A stretch of 64,000 bases of DNA from Tenrec ecaudatus (lineage: Eukaryota > Chordata > Mammalia > Afrosoricida > Tenrecidae). The stretch lies in contig NW_027459175.1 in assembly GCF_050624435.1 (NCBI RefSeq), forward strand, positions 1-64,000, in the 5' to 3' direction. A program made the translations under genes and the position numbers. The number at the start of each line of letters is the position of its first letter. Within the stretch, counting starts at the first letter, position 1. The notes beneath the pieces are model-generated. The model had not been told where the DNA came from and ran no database searches. It was given only the letters and a program-made list of their open reading frames with translations. Below, one piece after another: positions 1-10,668 of this stretch.

Positions 1-101
1 CTAGAGGGCTTCTGACTTCGTATCCTTTTGACACACATACACACATACACACACACACACAACCTTGCAGAATCTCCAGACGGTTTATGACTTCGTGTCA
101 T

Positions 102-145
<44 letters not shown>

Positions 146-560
146 ACACACATACACACACTCTCTCTTGCAGAATCCCTGGAGGGCTTCTAACTTGGTG
201 TAATTATTACAAACACAACGCACACACACACACACACACACCCTTGCAGAATCAATAGTGGGTTTCTGATTACGTTTGATTTTTACACGCACACACTCAC
301 ACCCACACACATACACCCTTGCAGAATCTCTGAAGGGCTTCGAACTTTGTGTCCTTTTTACACATACACACACCCTTGAAGAATCTCTGGAGGGCTTCTG
401 ACTTCATGTCCTTATTACACACACACACTCCCTCACTCTCACACTCATACCTTTCCAGAAAACCTAGAGGGCTTCTGACTTCGTGTCCTTTTAACACAAT
501 ACACTCACCCTTGCAGAATCTCTAGAGGGCTTCTGTCTTCTTGTCCTTTTGACACACATA

Positions 561-607
<47 letters not shown>

Positions 608-1010
608 GCAGAATCTCCAGACGGTTTATGACTTTGTATCGTTTTCACACACACAAACATACACACACACACTCTCTTGCAGAATCTCTGGAGTGCTTCT
701 AACTTGGTGTAATTATTACAAACACAACACACACATACACACACACACCCTTGCAGAATCAATAGTGGGCTTCTGACTTCGTGTGATTTTACATGCACAC
801 ACACACACACACACACACATACACCTTGCAGAATCTATGGAGGGCTTCGAACTTTGTGTCTTTTTTACACAAACACACACACATACACACACCCTTGAAG
901 AATCTCTAGAGGGCTTCGGACTTCGTGTCTTTTTACACAAACACACACACACACAGACACACACACACACCCTGGTAGAATCTCTGGAGAGTGTCTTACT
1001 TGGTGTCTTT

Positions 1011-1064
<54 letters not shown>
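1..1064. repeat. CA-rich minisatellite with a complex core and higher-order periodicity
   Basis: Tracts of (CA)n alternate with a roughly 45-base core containing ttgcagaatctctggagggc and a segment like gacttcgtgtcctttt. Core variants follow one another in order. One has 'ccagacggtttatgac' (near 75 and 615), one 'taacttggtgtaattatt' (near 188 and 699), one 'atcaatagtggg' (near 250 and 758), and one 'gggcttcgaactttgtgtc' (near 335 and 842). The second set repeats the first about 520 bp later, so the array has higher-order structure. The last units run into a pure (CA)n tract ending near 1064. The left end lies outside the window. All ORFs here are low-complexity Val/Cys or Thr/His translations of the CA repeat and have no gene support. 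Confidence 0.93.
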
Positions 1065-1065
<1 letters not shown>

Positions 1066-1084
1066 AAGAACCGACTTTTAGTTT

Positions 1085-1500
1085 GCTACTCACTAGCTTT
1101 TGAAGACCCCAGTCACTTCCCTGATGGATACAGAACATTGTCTTTGTGAGCTAGTTTGTACGAATTGATTTTGAGGTCTCTCAGAGCTATGTTCCTGATC
1201 CCCCATATTTAGGACACGCTCCCTCAAGGGGTTTTGTTATACCTAAGACATTTTCATAACTATGCCTCCTGGATGTACTATTATATTCATGGACATATTT
1301 GTAGTATATGCTAATATGTATATAAAACTATTCTCTGGCAAACCTATATTTATTCATGGGGCTAGTCCCATTCTCCTTCCCACAACTGCTCAGATTTTGT
1401 GGTTTTTCTATCTATCTATTTATCTCTCTAGCTATCCTTGTATGTTATTGTTATTATAGGAGTATTTATCTCTGTTGCTTTTAATGATTGTAGTCTACTG
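1085..1500. other. AT-rich interspersed-repeat-like segment, possibly LINE-derived
   Basis: The segment opens with agcttttgaagaccccag and continues AT-rich without a usable ORF. The 'gaccccag...ctcacc' type motif reminds me of a LINE 3' region common in mammals, but I cannot place it firmly. It directly follows the CA minisatellite. From 1500 to 1857 I see only AT-rich sequence and a purine-rich patch near 1680-1750. Confidence 0.3.
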
Positions 1501-1857
1501 AGAAAGGTTAGTGTTTAAATGTTCCAAATGTTTCCCCATTTTCTGGGTTACATGACACAAACCAATAGAAGAAGAGAAAAGAAAAAAATTTAACCCAAGT
1601 AATAACACCAACAATAAAACCAATTTAGTCTTTTGGTTAAGAATTACTCAGACTTTCCCACTCCTAGGCTAAACCTTGAAAGAAAAAGAATGAGATAAAA
1701 GACCATAGGGAGGAAGAAAGGAGAGTGAGAGGCAAGGGAATAAAGAAAGAAGGTGGCAAGGTTGTGTGAACAATTAATGTGGACCTTCTTTGATGTGTAT
1801 TAAAAATAATATTGACTGTTTTTTTCAATACTCACCAAAAATTATTTATATCAATCA

Positions 1858-2072
1858 AGAAAACCTCACTACCCTGGAATCAATTCTGACATATAGCAAC
1901 CCTTTGGACAGAGTATAGAACTGCCCCTGAGGGTTTCCAAGGCTGTAAATCTTTACAGGAGTAGAAAATCTCATCTTTCTCTTGGGGAGTGGGGGTGGGG
2001 AGGGGAGTTTCGAACTTCTGATCTTGCAGTTAGAAGTCCAACTCATAATCTACTTCACCAACAAGGCTCCAC
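1858..2072 (-). mobile_element. AfroSINE
   Basis: On the plus strand this reads as the reverse complement of an AfroSINE. A 'gaatcaattctgacatatagcaaccct' type block is followed by 'tttccaaggctgtaaatctt', then 'cttctgatcttgcagttaga', and ends with 'ccaacaaggctcc', the complement of the tRNA-like head. The middle holds a G-rich expansion near 1983-2006. The element is near full length and moderately diverged. Confidence 0.88.
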
Positions 2073-2774
2073 CTTTCATCATTAATCTGGACTGTTTGAC
2101 CTTCTAGGCTTACTGGGTTTTATTTTCTCACTTTGGAAGACATGGTACCAAAATACACACCATTTCCTAGCCCCCCCCAAAATCAAAAGTAAACAAAAAC
2201 AAAACAGGAAAAAATAGCAACCCAATCCAAACCAACTAACCTATTTAGCCATATAGATAAAGGATACTAGTAGCCAACCTCTGTGTTGGGGGCAATAGGG
2301 ATGGATGGGGACTGTGGTTAACAGGCACGTGGCAGCTCATCCACGGGGGACATTCAAATTCTAGCTCCAGACGGTTGTTGCCTTGGGTAAATGCAAGGAT
2401 TTTAAGGCCTGATTTTCTGTTTGTAACTGAGATGCTGAGAATATAAAATTCGATGTGAAATCGTCAACTTTTCAAATATTGGATCACATTAGTTAAAACC
2501 ATTTTCTGGCTGCTCATCATCATACTAGCACATCATTAGGCTAAAATCATATCAAAGACATCTGGTTTGTCCCCTGTGCCCTTTAAGGACAACTGAAACA
2601 TAAGGATGGGAATGTGACATTCATTCTTCCTCTAGACCCTCACCCTTTGCCTCCATCGGCTGGCGTTCATAGAAGAGGCAGACGGTTTTGTTCAACTTCA
2701 GCATAATCAGAGTCCTGAGAGTTAAACACAATACATATATAATTTCATACTAGTCGTTTTAATATTAGCCCAAA
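2073..2774. other. Intergenic sequence, nothing recognised
   Basis: Non-repetitive-looking mammalian DNA. It has a C run at 2171-2178 followed by an A-rich stretch to about 2215. No ORF, no exon-like block and no repeat that I can name. Confidence 0.5.
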
Positions 2775-2982
2775 CAAAACCAACAAAAACCCAACCCGTT
2801 GCTGTTATGTTGGTTCTGGCTCCCGAGGACCCCCTGGGTGCCAGGGAGAAACTACACATCACAGGATTCTCAAGCCTGTGGGCTTCTAGAAGCAGGCCAT
2901 TATTTATTTCTTCTGAGGGGTGCAACTGCCCACCACTTGATACGTTGAGTCCTTAACAATTTGTGCCACTCAGGGTCTCCCA
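2775..2982 (-). mobile_element. AfroSINE (diverged)
   Basis: The plus strand shows the expected order of a reverse AfroSINE. An A-rich tail side (aaaaccaacaaaaaccc) is followed by 'gttggttctggctcc', an altered middle, and 'gtgccactcagggtctcc' at the head end. It is more diverged than most copies in the window, so the ends are approximate. Confidence 0.62.
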
Positions 2983-2984
2983 GC

Positions 2985-3555
2985 CTTCGTATGTGACCCC
3001 CAAATTCCTTGACAGGCTACCTATAGGAAGGTAGAGTCTATGCCCTTTCCCCTTAAATTGGGATGTTTCATGACCTCTGTGACCAATAGATTATGGAGAA
3101 GATGACACTGTGACATCTAGTTTGGGCAACCCCCTTCCCTCCCCCAAAGTGCTTCACAGCTTCTGAAAAATCCCTTCAAAGTCTTCTTCTTGAGTGCTCA
3201 CCCTCAGAATGTCCAGCCTCCACGTGCTACCTCTCAGGACACTTCTCAGCACCCAGACACTATGCTGAAAGAAGCCTGAGCCACCTGGAAAGGCCACGTG
3301 GAGACACTCCAAACAACAACCCAGCTAAGCACCCAGCTAATGGCCAGCTTCAGCTGCCAGCCCTCTGAGTGCACGTGTAGGTACTGGAGTCACCAGAGGC
3401 CCCTGCCCCAGCTCCCATGTGACTGCCAACTCATGGGAGACTCCAAGCACGACCCAGTGGCCTCCCAGCAACCACACGATGATGGTCCTTGTTTGAAGCC
3501 ACTGTGTTTGGGGAGGGGGCGTTTCTTGCCCAGCCACAGGGATGAGAACCTGCAT
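2985..3555 (+). mobile_element. MaLR/ERVL-type solitary LTR (MLT1-like), ancient
   Basis: The segment carries phrases typical of old mammalian MaLR LTRs in the expected order. These are 'tatgtgacccccaaattcct', a 'gaccaatagattatgg' block, 'ggaaaggccacgtggagaca' and 'tgaagccactgtgtttgggg' near the 3' end. There is no internal retroviral sequence and no partner LTR. An ORF through the 3' part (3298-3594) lies inside this element and has no independent support. Family assignment is from memory of the consensus, not from an alignment. Confidence 0.6.
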
Positions 3556-4385
3556 CTCAACAACATGCAGGTGGGTGAGGGGGCCGTCTCTTGAGCAAGG
3601 CAGCCTCCCTTCTTGTCAACTCCTGGGGATTTTTGTTGTTCTTGCCACTGCTGCCCCAATTCCCCAGGAGCTAGAGGAAGGCAGGCAGCAGACCTCAGGT
3701 GGCCAGGAGGCAGGAGCCTCTGTGGGATGCAGTTACAATGGGAGATATAACCTTAAAGGCAGGAGCCTGACTTTACCTTTGCCTCCTGGAGATTTCGGGT
3801 GCAGAACACCTGTCAAATCCCATCTTCTGTCCAACCCTGATCATATGTCTGTCTTATGTTTGCACATAGGACGCAGACTTGTGAACACCCAAAGAACAGG
3901 GTCTGGCGCCAAAAAACCAGCGCCACAAGGAACTGATGTTTCTCCAGCAACGGGGAGGGGTGGGATGAGAGGAAGAAAGGAGTACAAATCACTGGATGAA
4001 AACAAGGTGGGGAAAGGAAGGAGGAAAGGGAGAGAGTGAAGGAGGGAGACTGGGAGGCTGAAGGGAAAAGGCAGGGAAGGAAAGGAGAAAGGTGGGGAGA
4101 GAAGAGCGAAGAAGAAATGGAGGAGTGCGGGAGGGAAGATGGAAGGTGAAGGCAGGCAGGAAGACGTGAGCAAAGGGAGGGAAGGAAGAAAAGAGAAAGA
4201 GAAGGGCAAGAAGAAGAAAGGAAGGTAGGGAAGAAAGGAAGAAAACGAGAAACCTAATGTCAATGGCACCCTCTATGTTTTTATTTCCTGTTTTTCTGAG
4301 GTAGCCTCTTCAGCAGAAGCAAATGGGCTGAATCGCCTCAAACTCCACCTAGGTAGAAAGCACGGGTTTCATTTCGCCAGGGCCT
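3556..4385. repeat. Intergenic DNA with a polypurine tract (about 3950-4255)
   Basis: From roughly 3950 to 4255 the plus strand is almost all A and G, with irregular aggaag and gggaggga motifs and only rare pyrimidines. It is a long purine/pyrimidine strand asymmetry of the kind able to form triplex DNA. It has no strict repeat period. The ORFs on both strands are low-complexity (Lys/Arg/Gly or Ser/Pro/Phe) products of this composition. Confidence 0.75.
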
Positions 4386-4845
4386 GTGAAAATGTTTGAA
4401 CTGAGCAGCATTAACACGGAGACAGCGATTACCCCACGTGGCTGTTGCACTCTGATGATACCAAGGCAATGGGAATGGGGGCTCATTATTTCACCAGGTG
4501 ACAAAAAAAATTGTATTTTGACGTTTCACCCTGAACGTGGGGAAGGGGGGCGTGGGGGAGGAATCAGGGGCCCTTTGTGGAGTCTCCTCTTGCCATTGTG
4601 ATGCCCCTTGGCCTGCCAACAACCTGAGGTCCTGCACTCTGCCAGTGAGGGGCTTGGCTGCAGGCCCTAGCCCAGCATTTCTTGTCAGATTTACTGTGAC
4701 AAGTGATGGGAGAAAAGCAAGATGCTGTTAACAGCGCATCCGTTCAGACCCTGCTATTTAGAAATTTGGATTTATATTTTGTCAGAGAGAAGTAGCACTG
4801 ATGTTAATCTTTGCACTACCCTTGGAAAAAAAGCATTCATAATCT
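4386..4845. other. Intergenic sequence, nothing recognised
   Basis: Mixed-composition DNA with a short G-rich patch near 4539-4570. Short ORFs have no recognisable domain. Confidence 0.45.
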
Positions 4846-4847
4846 TA

Positions 4848-5085
4848 AAACAATAATCCATAGCATTTGTGGAGCTCTGAGAACCAAGGGATGGTCAGAA
4901 GCATTTTTAGACAGATGTCTCATTTCATCTTCAAAGCAACCCAGTGAGGAATAAGAAAAGTTGGCTTATGACTTCCCTTTTGGAAAGTGAGTCTTTGGAA
5001 GCACAGAGAGGTCCAAGGTCACATAGTCAATAAGTTAGAGAGCCTGGATTTGAACCTGAGCGGTCTGCTGCCAGAGGTACATTTT
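4848..5085 (-). mobile_element. MIR (mammalian-wide interspersed repeat)
   Basis: The plus strand reads as antisense MIR. It has 'cttcaaagcaacccagtgag', then 'gcacagagaggtccaaggtc', 'acatagtcaataagttagag' and 'cctggatttgaacctgagcg'. The order and spacing match the MIR core and tRNA-like parts in reverse. It is old and diverged, as MIRs are. Confidence 0.75.
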
Positions 5086-5143
5086 TTGCTTGTGTTTATT
5101 AAGGCAACTTGCAGCCCTGGCAAGGATTCAGATAGAATTGAGG

Positions 5144-5255
5144 ATCATTTTTTTAAACAATTTATTAGGGGCTCATACAACTCTTTTCACAGTTCATACA
5201 TATACATACATCAATTGTATAAAGCACATCTGTACAGTCTTTGCCCTAATCTTTT
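5144..5255 (-). mobile_element. Family A retrotransposon, extra 3' tail module
   Basis: Read on the minus strand this ends in 'ttgtatgagcccctaataaa' followed by A-rich sequence. The same tail appears a second time immediately beside it (5270-5745). The module holds the family hallmark 'tacatcaattgtataaagca' on the plus strand. It looks like a duplicated 3' end rather than an independent full insertion. Confidence 0.75.
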
Positions 5256-5269
5256 TTTTCTCCTCTTTT

Positions 5270-5747
5270 TTTTTCTTACATTTTAATAGGGACTCATACA
5301 ACTCTTATCACAATCCACCCATATTCATACTTCAATTGTATAAAGCACATCCATACATTCCCTACCCCAATCATTCTCAAAGCATTTACTCTCCACTTAA
5401 GCCCTTTGCATCAGGTCCTCTTTTTTTCACCCTCCCTCCCCTTCCCCCCTCCCTCATGTGCCCTTGGTAATTTATACATCGTTATTTTGTCATATCTTGC
5501 CCTATCCGGAGTCTCCCTTCCCCGGTTCTCTGCTGTCCCTCTCCCAGGGAAGAGGTCACATGTGGATCCTTGTAATCAGTTCCCCTTTTCCAACCCACTC
5601 ACCCTCCACTCTCCCAGCATCGCCCCTCACACCCTTGGTCCTGAAGGTATCGTCCACCCTGGATTCCCTGTACCTCCAGCCCTCATATGTACCAGTATAC
5701 AGCCTCTGCCCTATCCAGCCCTAACAGTGCTTCTCTCTATCCTTGTG
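5270..5747 (-). mobile_element. Family A retrotransposon, 5'-truncated copy
   Basis: The same repeat family occurs at 11341-12820, 29500-30400, 34165-34855 and 37660-38367. On the plus strand it runs from 'aatagggactcatacaactc' through 'aaagcacatccatacattcc', 'catcaggtcctctttt', 'tcatatcttgccctatccgg', 'gaggtcacatgtggatcctt' and 'cctgaaggtatcgtccaccc' to the truncation point. The poly-A end faces left, so the element is on the minus strand. ORFs in it are not coding. Confidence 0.82.
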
Positions 5748-5884
5748 GAGCCCTGGTGATGGGCTGGGCTGCTAAGTAGTAGGTTAAACAGGCTTTCCCC
5801 TCCTGTGAAAAGTTACACTCTCGGGAAACTCACGGGTTGCTCTGAATCAAGGTCAACTCAATGGCAGTGAGTTTGGCTTTTTAA
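5748..5884 (+). mobile_element. AfroSINE (internally shortened)
   Basis: The head 'gagccctggtgatgggctgg' and the tail 'ggtcaactcaatggcagtga' followed by gtttggctttt are both present in sense orientation. The middle is shorter than in full copies. Confidence 0.72.
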
Positions 5885-6404
5885 TGTCTCTCCCTGTTGT
5901 TGTTGTTGTTGTTGTTGTTGTTAGTTTGCCATCCAGTTGGTTCTGGTCCATGGCAAACCTATTCACAGCAGAATGTAACAATAACAGCTCCTCCTCCATC
6001 CACCCAAGTGTTCCTATGCTCAGTCCTCTTGTTGTAGTCACTGTGTCAATCCAGCTCTTCAAGGGCCTTCACCCTTTTTTCACAGCCCTTCCATTTTTCT
6101 AAGCATGATGCCTCTCCAGGGACTGGTCTCCACTGACAACATGTCCAAAGTCTCACCATCCTTACTTCTAATGGGAATTCTGGCCGTACTTCCAAGACAG
6201 ATTTTGTTTGTTCTTTTGGCAGTCCATGGTACTGTCAATATTCTTTGCCAGTACCATGGTTCAAATTCATAGTTTACCTGGGTCTTCTTCACTCAATGGC
6301 AAGCTTTTCACATGCAGATGAGGCAAATGAAAATACCATGGTTTGGATCAGGTGCACTTCCTGCTTAAAGTAACATCCTAACTTTTCAACATTCTAAAGA
6401 GCTC

Positions 6405-6834
6405 TTATGCAGCAGATCTACCCAGTGCAATGTATCTTTTCATCTCTTGACTGCTGCTTCCAGGAGCATTGCTTGTGGATCCAGACAAGACAAAATCCCT
6501 GACAACTTCAAGTTTTTCTCGATTTATCATCATGTTACCTATTGGTTCAGTTGTGAGGACTTTGGTTTTCTTTGTGTTGAGTTGTATCCCACATTGAAGT
6601 CTGCAATCCTTGATCTTCACCAGCAAGTGCTTCAAGTCCCCCATCCTTGTCAGCAAGCCAAACTGTGTCGTCTGCATATAGCAGGTTGTTAATAATATTT
6701 CCTCCAAATCTGATTCTGTGTTCTTCTTCATATAATTTGGCTTCTCTGATTATTTGCTCACCATACAGATTGAAAAAGTATAATAAGTGGGTGTAACCTG
6801 GATGCACACCTTTCTTGATTCTTAAACCATGCAA
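6405..6834 (-). pseudogene. RTE reverse transcriptase remnant, palm and thumb region
   Basis: Two overlapping frames on the minus strand together cover the RT palm. The frame at 6547-6834 contains 'LYFFNLYGEQIIREAKL' and 'NIINNLLYADDTVWLAD', which has the YADD catalytic box. A second frame (6405-6731) continues with 'LNTKKTKVLTTEPIGNMMIN', then 'LEVVRDFVLSGSTSNA' and 'SSQEMKRYIALGRSA', the KKTK and thumb motifs of RTE elements. The change of frame between the blocks shows at least one frameshift. The protein would have copied its own RNA into DNA at the insertion site. It is inactive here. Confidence 0.9.
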
Positions 6835-7086
6835 TCTACCCTTGTTCTATTTTTGCTACTGCTTCTTAATCCATGTACAAGTTTCACATGAGCAAGACAA
6901 AGTGTTCTGGAATTCCCTTCTCAAAACTATCCATGTTTTGTTATGATCCACACAGTCAGATACCTTGGGTGTTAATAAAACATAAGTAAACATCTTTGGG
7001 GTATTCACTGCTTTCAGGCAAGATCCATCTGATATCTGATATCCTTTGTTCCACATCCTCTTCTGAATCTGGCTTAAATCTCTGGG

Positions 7087-7297
7087 AAACCAAACTCACT
7101 GCCTTGTAGTTGATGACAACTCATCCTGACCCTATAGTATAGGGTAGAACTAACTGCCCCTGTGAGTTTCTGAGACTGTAACTCATTATGGGAATAGAAA
7201 ACCTTGCCTTTCTCCCACGGAGTGACTGGTGGTTTTGAACTGCTGACCTTGGGGTTTGCAATCCAACCTGTAACCACTGTGCCACGATGGCTCTTGA
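7087..7297 (-). mobile_element. AfroSINE inserted into the RTE element
   Basis: On the plus strand it shows 'gttgatgacaactcatcctg', 'gtgagtttctgagactgtaa', 'gaactgctgaccttggggtt' and 'accactgtgccacgatggct'. It sits between RT fingers (7370-7627) and palm (6547-6834) sequence, so it postdates the LINE. Confidence 0.88.
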
Positions 7298-7369
7298 ATG
7301 CTGAATATGGTAACTTTCTGTCAATGAATTAATGCAACTGTTGTTGTATTAGCTTCAGTGCAATTTGAC

Positions 7370-7627
7370 TCACATGTGATGCCAATGATAGGGGTACATA
7401 ATTCGACCATTCCGTTTGTCTCCCTTCTTTGGTATGTATACACATATGGATCTCTTCCAGTCCGTTAGCCAAGTAGCTGTATTCCAAATTTCCTGACATA
7501 GATGAGTGAGTGCTGCCAGTGCTTTATCGGCTTGTGGAAACATTTCAATAGATATCCCAGAAATTCCTGGCATCTTGTTTTGGGCTAGTGCTTTCCATGC
7601 ATCTTGGATTTCTTCTTTCCTGACCAT
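7370..7627 (-). pseudogene. RTE reverse transcriptase remnant, fingers region
   Basis: The 85-residue frame contains 'KEEIQDAWKALAQNKMPGIS', a clear match to the RTE pattern 'E(E/V)..A...L(K/A).NK.PG.DGI..E'. It then has 'LTHLCQEIWNTATWLTDWKR' and 'YIPKKGDKRN', matching the RTE 'WP.DW..S...PIPKKGD' block. It is separated from the palm region by an AfroSINE and about 250 bases of decayed sequence. Confidence 0.9.
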
Positions 7628-8042
7628 TGGTTCTTGCTCATATGTTACCTCCTGAAATGGTTGAATGTTGGTCTATTCTTTTTGATACAGTGACTCCATA
7701 TTGTTTCCATCTTCCTCAGATGTTTCCTTCATCATTCAATATTTTTCCCATAGAATTTTTTAATATTGCACCTCGAGACTTGACATTTTTCTTCAGTTCT
7801 TTCAGTTTAAGATATGCTGAATATGATCTGTTTTGGTTTTCTAACTCTAGGCCTTTGCACATTTTGTGATAATATTTTACTTTGTATTCTCGAGTTGTCC
7901 TTTGAAATTTTCTTTTTAGCTCTTTACTTCATCATTTCTTCCATTTGCCTTAGCTACTCTCTGATTAAGAGTAAGTTTCAGAGTCTCTTCTGACATGCAC
8001 TTGTATCTTTTCTTTCCTTTTTTTTTTAAATGACACTGTGCT

Positions 8043-8348
8043 TTATTCAGAGATGTTCTCAAAATTTGGTGGGTTATTATCAAGGTTGTATATTGACTCT
8101 CGTGTACTTGTTTGCATTTTCTTTAACTTCAACTTGAGCTCACATATGAACAATTGCTGATCTGTTCCACAATCAGCCCCTGGACTGGTTTCAGTTGCTG
8201 ATATTGAGCTTCTTTTATTGTCTCTTCCCACAGGTGTAGTCAATTTGATTTCTGTGTATTCCATCTGGAGAAGTCCACATTTATGGTCACCTTTTTTGTT
8301 GTTGATCATATGTTTGAAGAAATCATTAATCATGCAAAATTCTAACAT
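8043..8348 (-). pseudogene. RTE apurinic-type endonuclease remnant, C-terminal part
   Basis: The frame reads 'MLEFCMINDFFKHM' near its start and later 'RSSISATETSPGADCGTDQQ' followed by LFICELKLKLKK. This matches the RTE/BovB endonuclease C-terminus, whose usual form is 'RWRSSI...K..PGADCGSDH.L', a key part of the APE-type catalytic fold. The catalytic His of the SDH motif is replaced (TDQ), so it would not be active even if intact. Confidence 0.85.
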
Positions 8349-8349
8349 A

Positions 8350-8432
8350 CAATCAAGATAAATTGGTAATTATTGGTGATTGGAGTGCAAATGTAGGAAC
8401 CAAAGAGGAAAGAACAGAAGTTGGAAAACATA
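8350..8432 (+). mobile_element. Inverted RTE endonuclease fragment
   Basis: In plus orientation, opposite to the LINE sequence on both sides, the frame reads 'DKLVIIGDWSANVGTKEERT' followed by EVGKHS. This corresponds to the RTE endonuclease motif 'GDWNAKVG'. It directly abuts the minus-strand endonuclease piece that ends at 8348. A 5' inversion during target-primed reverse transcription (twin priming) would give this arrangement. Confidence 0.72.
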
Positions 8433-9390
8433 GTATATGCTATCAGCAATTTATTGGTCTTGCAAACTCTGTCATGCGATCTCCAGCTTGGTTTCTATCA
8501 CCAAGACCATATTTTTCAACTACTGATCCTTCCTCTTTGTTTTCAACTTTTGCATTCCAATAGCATTTTGATAGCAAGTCTGACAAATTTGGGACTGAAT
8601 ATGGTGGTAGAATTATTCAATTTCTGTGTCACCAGCTTTGGGTGGTTGGTGCATAAATTTGAACAATAGTTGTATTGATTGGTTCTCCTTGAAGGGGGCT
8701 ACATAGCATCCTATCAAAGATAGCATTGTACATTAAAATAGATCTTAAAATGTCCTTTTGATGATGAATGCAATGTTGTTTCTCTTGATTGTGTCATTTC
8801 CAGCAGAGTAAACCATAAGATTTTCTGTTTCAAAATGGTCAATATCAGTCCATTTCAGCTAACTAATGCTTACAATATCAATCTTTATGTATTCCATTTC
8901 ATTTTTAATGACTTCCAATGTCCCTAGATTCATATTTCATACATCCCAAGTTTCAATTATTAATGACGATTTGAACTGTTTCTCCTCATTTTGAGTTGTG
9001 CCCCATCAGCAAATGAAGGTTCTGATAGCTATACTCGATTTGCATCATTATGGTCGACTTGCCTATGAAAAGCCAGCTCTTCCTCTTCCTCAGCCGTATT
9101 TTGAATACTTTCCAAGTTGAAGAGCTCATCATCTGGCACACGTTCTGACAATGTTCTTCTGTTGTTCATGGGGGGTCTAGTAACTGACAGTGTTGCTGCT
9201 ATCCATAGGGTTTTCAATGGCTCATTCTTCCCATGCGGGCAGCCAATTCCTTCTTCATTGTCTGTTCTTTGTCTGGAAGCTCTTTGGGTGACCCTGCTGG
9301 TATATGAAATGCCAATCACATAGCTCCCAGTATCACACAAAACAAAAGTCACCACAGTACCACAAAATGCCAGACAAGTGATGGACCTCT
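8433..9390 (-). mobile_element. RTE-type LINE, 5' region and endonuclease start
   Basis: Minus-strand sequence again contains endonuclease N-terminal coding (about 8440-8580, with a 'KYGLGDRNQAGDRM' type stretch) and, at higher coordinates, the 5' non-coding region. The region at 9005-9390 matches the other RTE 5' ends near 24.0-24.2, 27.2-27.5 and 31.4-31.6 kb. It may be part of an older copy into which the 5'-inverted element (5888-8432) inserted, or part of one rearranged copy. Confidence 0.75.
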
Positions 9391-10436
9391 ATTCTTAGTG
9401 AGACGTGGCCTGGTGGGAGGAGGGGCCCTTAGTTGGTTCTGATCCACTTACTGGAACAAATACTGTTAGTTCTTATTTTGTAAATGTGAAATGCATAAAA
9501 GAGACCCCCCAAAATATCCTCCAATTCAGACTTTCTGCCTTTTAAAAGAGGATAACCCACTCTGATTCAAAGTAATTGAGGTGTTTGGTTTTCCCCTCCC
9601 TCTGAGGCTACAGAGACTAGACTAATCACAGCTGAGGTGGAGCGACTGAAATGACTTAAAGCACCAGCTAGACTGGCTGTCAGAAGCAGCTACAGTCAAC
9701 AGCTACAGACTGACAGAGCTGCTCAGCCAAGAGCTGAGGGTTCTCAACTCCCACTTCTACTGATGGGCACAGCCAGTGGCCTCTGGGAGTTGACTGGAAC
9801 CCAGCAGCCAGCTATGAGGAGCAAGCTAATTCATCTCAGCCTGGCCCAGGTCATCAAGTCACTGAAGGAGTATTGGGAAAGAGGGAAGAAATTTGGGGTC
9901 CCACATTTGCCCACAGACAAAAGTTGTTCTGTGTTTAGACAGTAGTTCTGGGCCTGAGTTTGGGGCAGGTGTGATGAAGGAAAGTGGGCTCCCTCCCTGC
10001 ATCTGGGAACAGATGGTGGGGCTGCCCTGGAAACAGCAGGCCAGTCAGGTGGAGCAAAAAAGGCTTGGACTCTAAAGCCCTGGCAGGGCAACTGAAGCTA
10101 CCTCGACTGTTTTTTCTTAACCCAATGGCTCCTGCTACCCTCACCACCCCCAACTAGGTAAAAGGGAAGAAAGATGCATTTTCTTTACAGAGGCAACTTT
10201 CTAGAAAGGAGACCAGCCCACCAGCTGTGAAAGGTCCCCTTAAACCATTTTACTTTGAGCAGGAGGAAGAAATGTTGAGATTCCCAGAGCCACGTGGAAT
10301 TGTGGATCCTCTAGTTTAGGTTCCAGTGATGCCAGATCGATTTTTCTAGAGAAAGTCAAAATTCCTGTTTTCTTAAAAAGCTCCTGATTTTTCAAAGGCG
10401 ATTCAATAACATTGGATAGAAGCCAGGTAGGCCAAA
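9391..10436. other. Unclassified intergenic DNA
   Basis: Mixed-composition sequence with several short ORFs on both strands. None has a recognisable domain, and none extends past about 86 residues. No repeat that I can name. If the window had single-copy conserved DNA this would be one of the better places to look, together with 10669-11242. Confidence 0.4.
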
Positions 10437-10668
10437 GAGCCCTGGTGGCACAGTGGGTTCTGTGTTGGGCAGCTAACTAGAAGGTCAGTAGTTTGAAACC
10501 ACCAGTCACACTGGGGAGCGGGGGGTGGGGGATAGGGTGGGGGTTGTGCAGAGATGAGACTTTCTAGTCCATATAGAATTTCAACCTCGGAAACCCACAG
10601 GGGCAGTTCTGCTCGGTCTTACAGGGTCACGGTGAGTTGGAATCTTCTAGATGGCAGTGAATAAGCAG
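10437..10668 (+). mobile_element. AfroSINE
   Basis: Begins with 'gagccctggtggcacagtgg' and ends with 'gggtcacggtgagttggaat' and 'gatggcagtgaa'. A G-rich insertion (about 10512-10540) interrupts the middle. Near full length and one of the cleaner copies. Confidence 0.92.

Larger units (their letters stand above)
5888..8348 (-). mobile_element. RTE-type LINE, decayed (3' end, RT and endonuclease parts)
   Basis: A long minus-strand non-LTR retrotransposon of the RTE (BovB-like) clade. The 3' non-coding part covers about 5925-6400, with a (GTT)n run at its end (5895-5922). The reverse transcriptase remains lie at about 6405-7627 and the C-terminal endonuclease remains at about 8043-8348. An AfroSINE has inserted at 7087-7297. 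The coding parts are broken by frameshifts and stops, so the copy is dead. The same element type recurs at 19.4-27.5, 31.1, 35.0 and 38.7 kb. Confidence 0.88.

Noticed and set aside
3298..4039. Overlapping plus-strand ORFs (98 and 165 codons) as exons
   Set aside because: The first is inside a MaLR LTR. The second runs through a low-complexity purine tract. No domain or splice pattern is visible.
6405..8348. Active reverse transcriptase gene
   Set aside because: Frameshifts, an inserted AfroSINE and altered endonuclease residues show that the element is dead.
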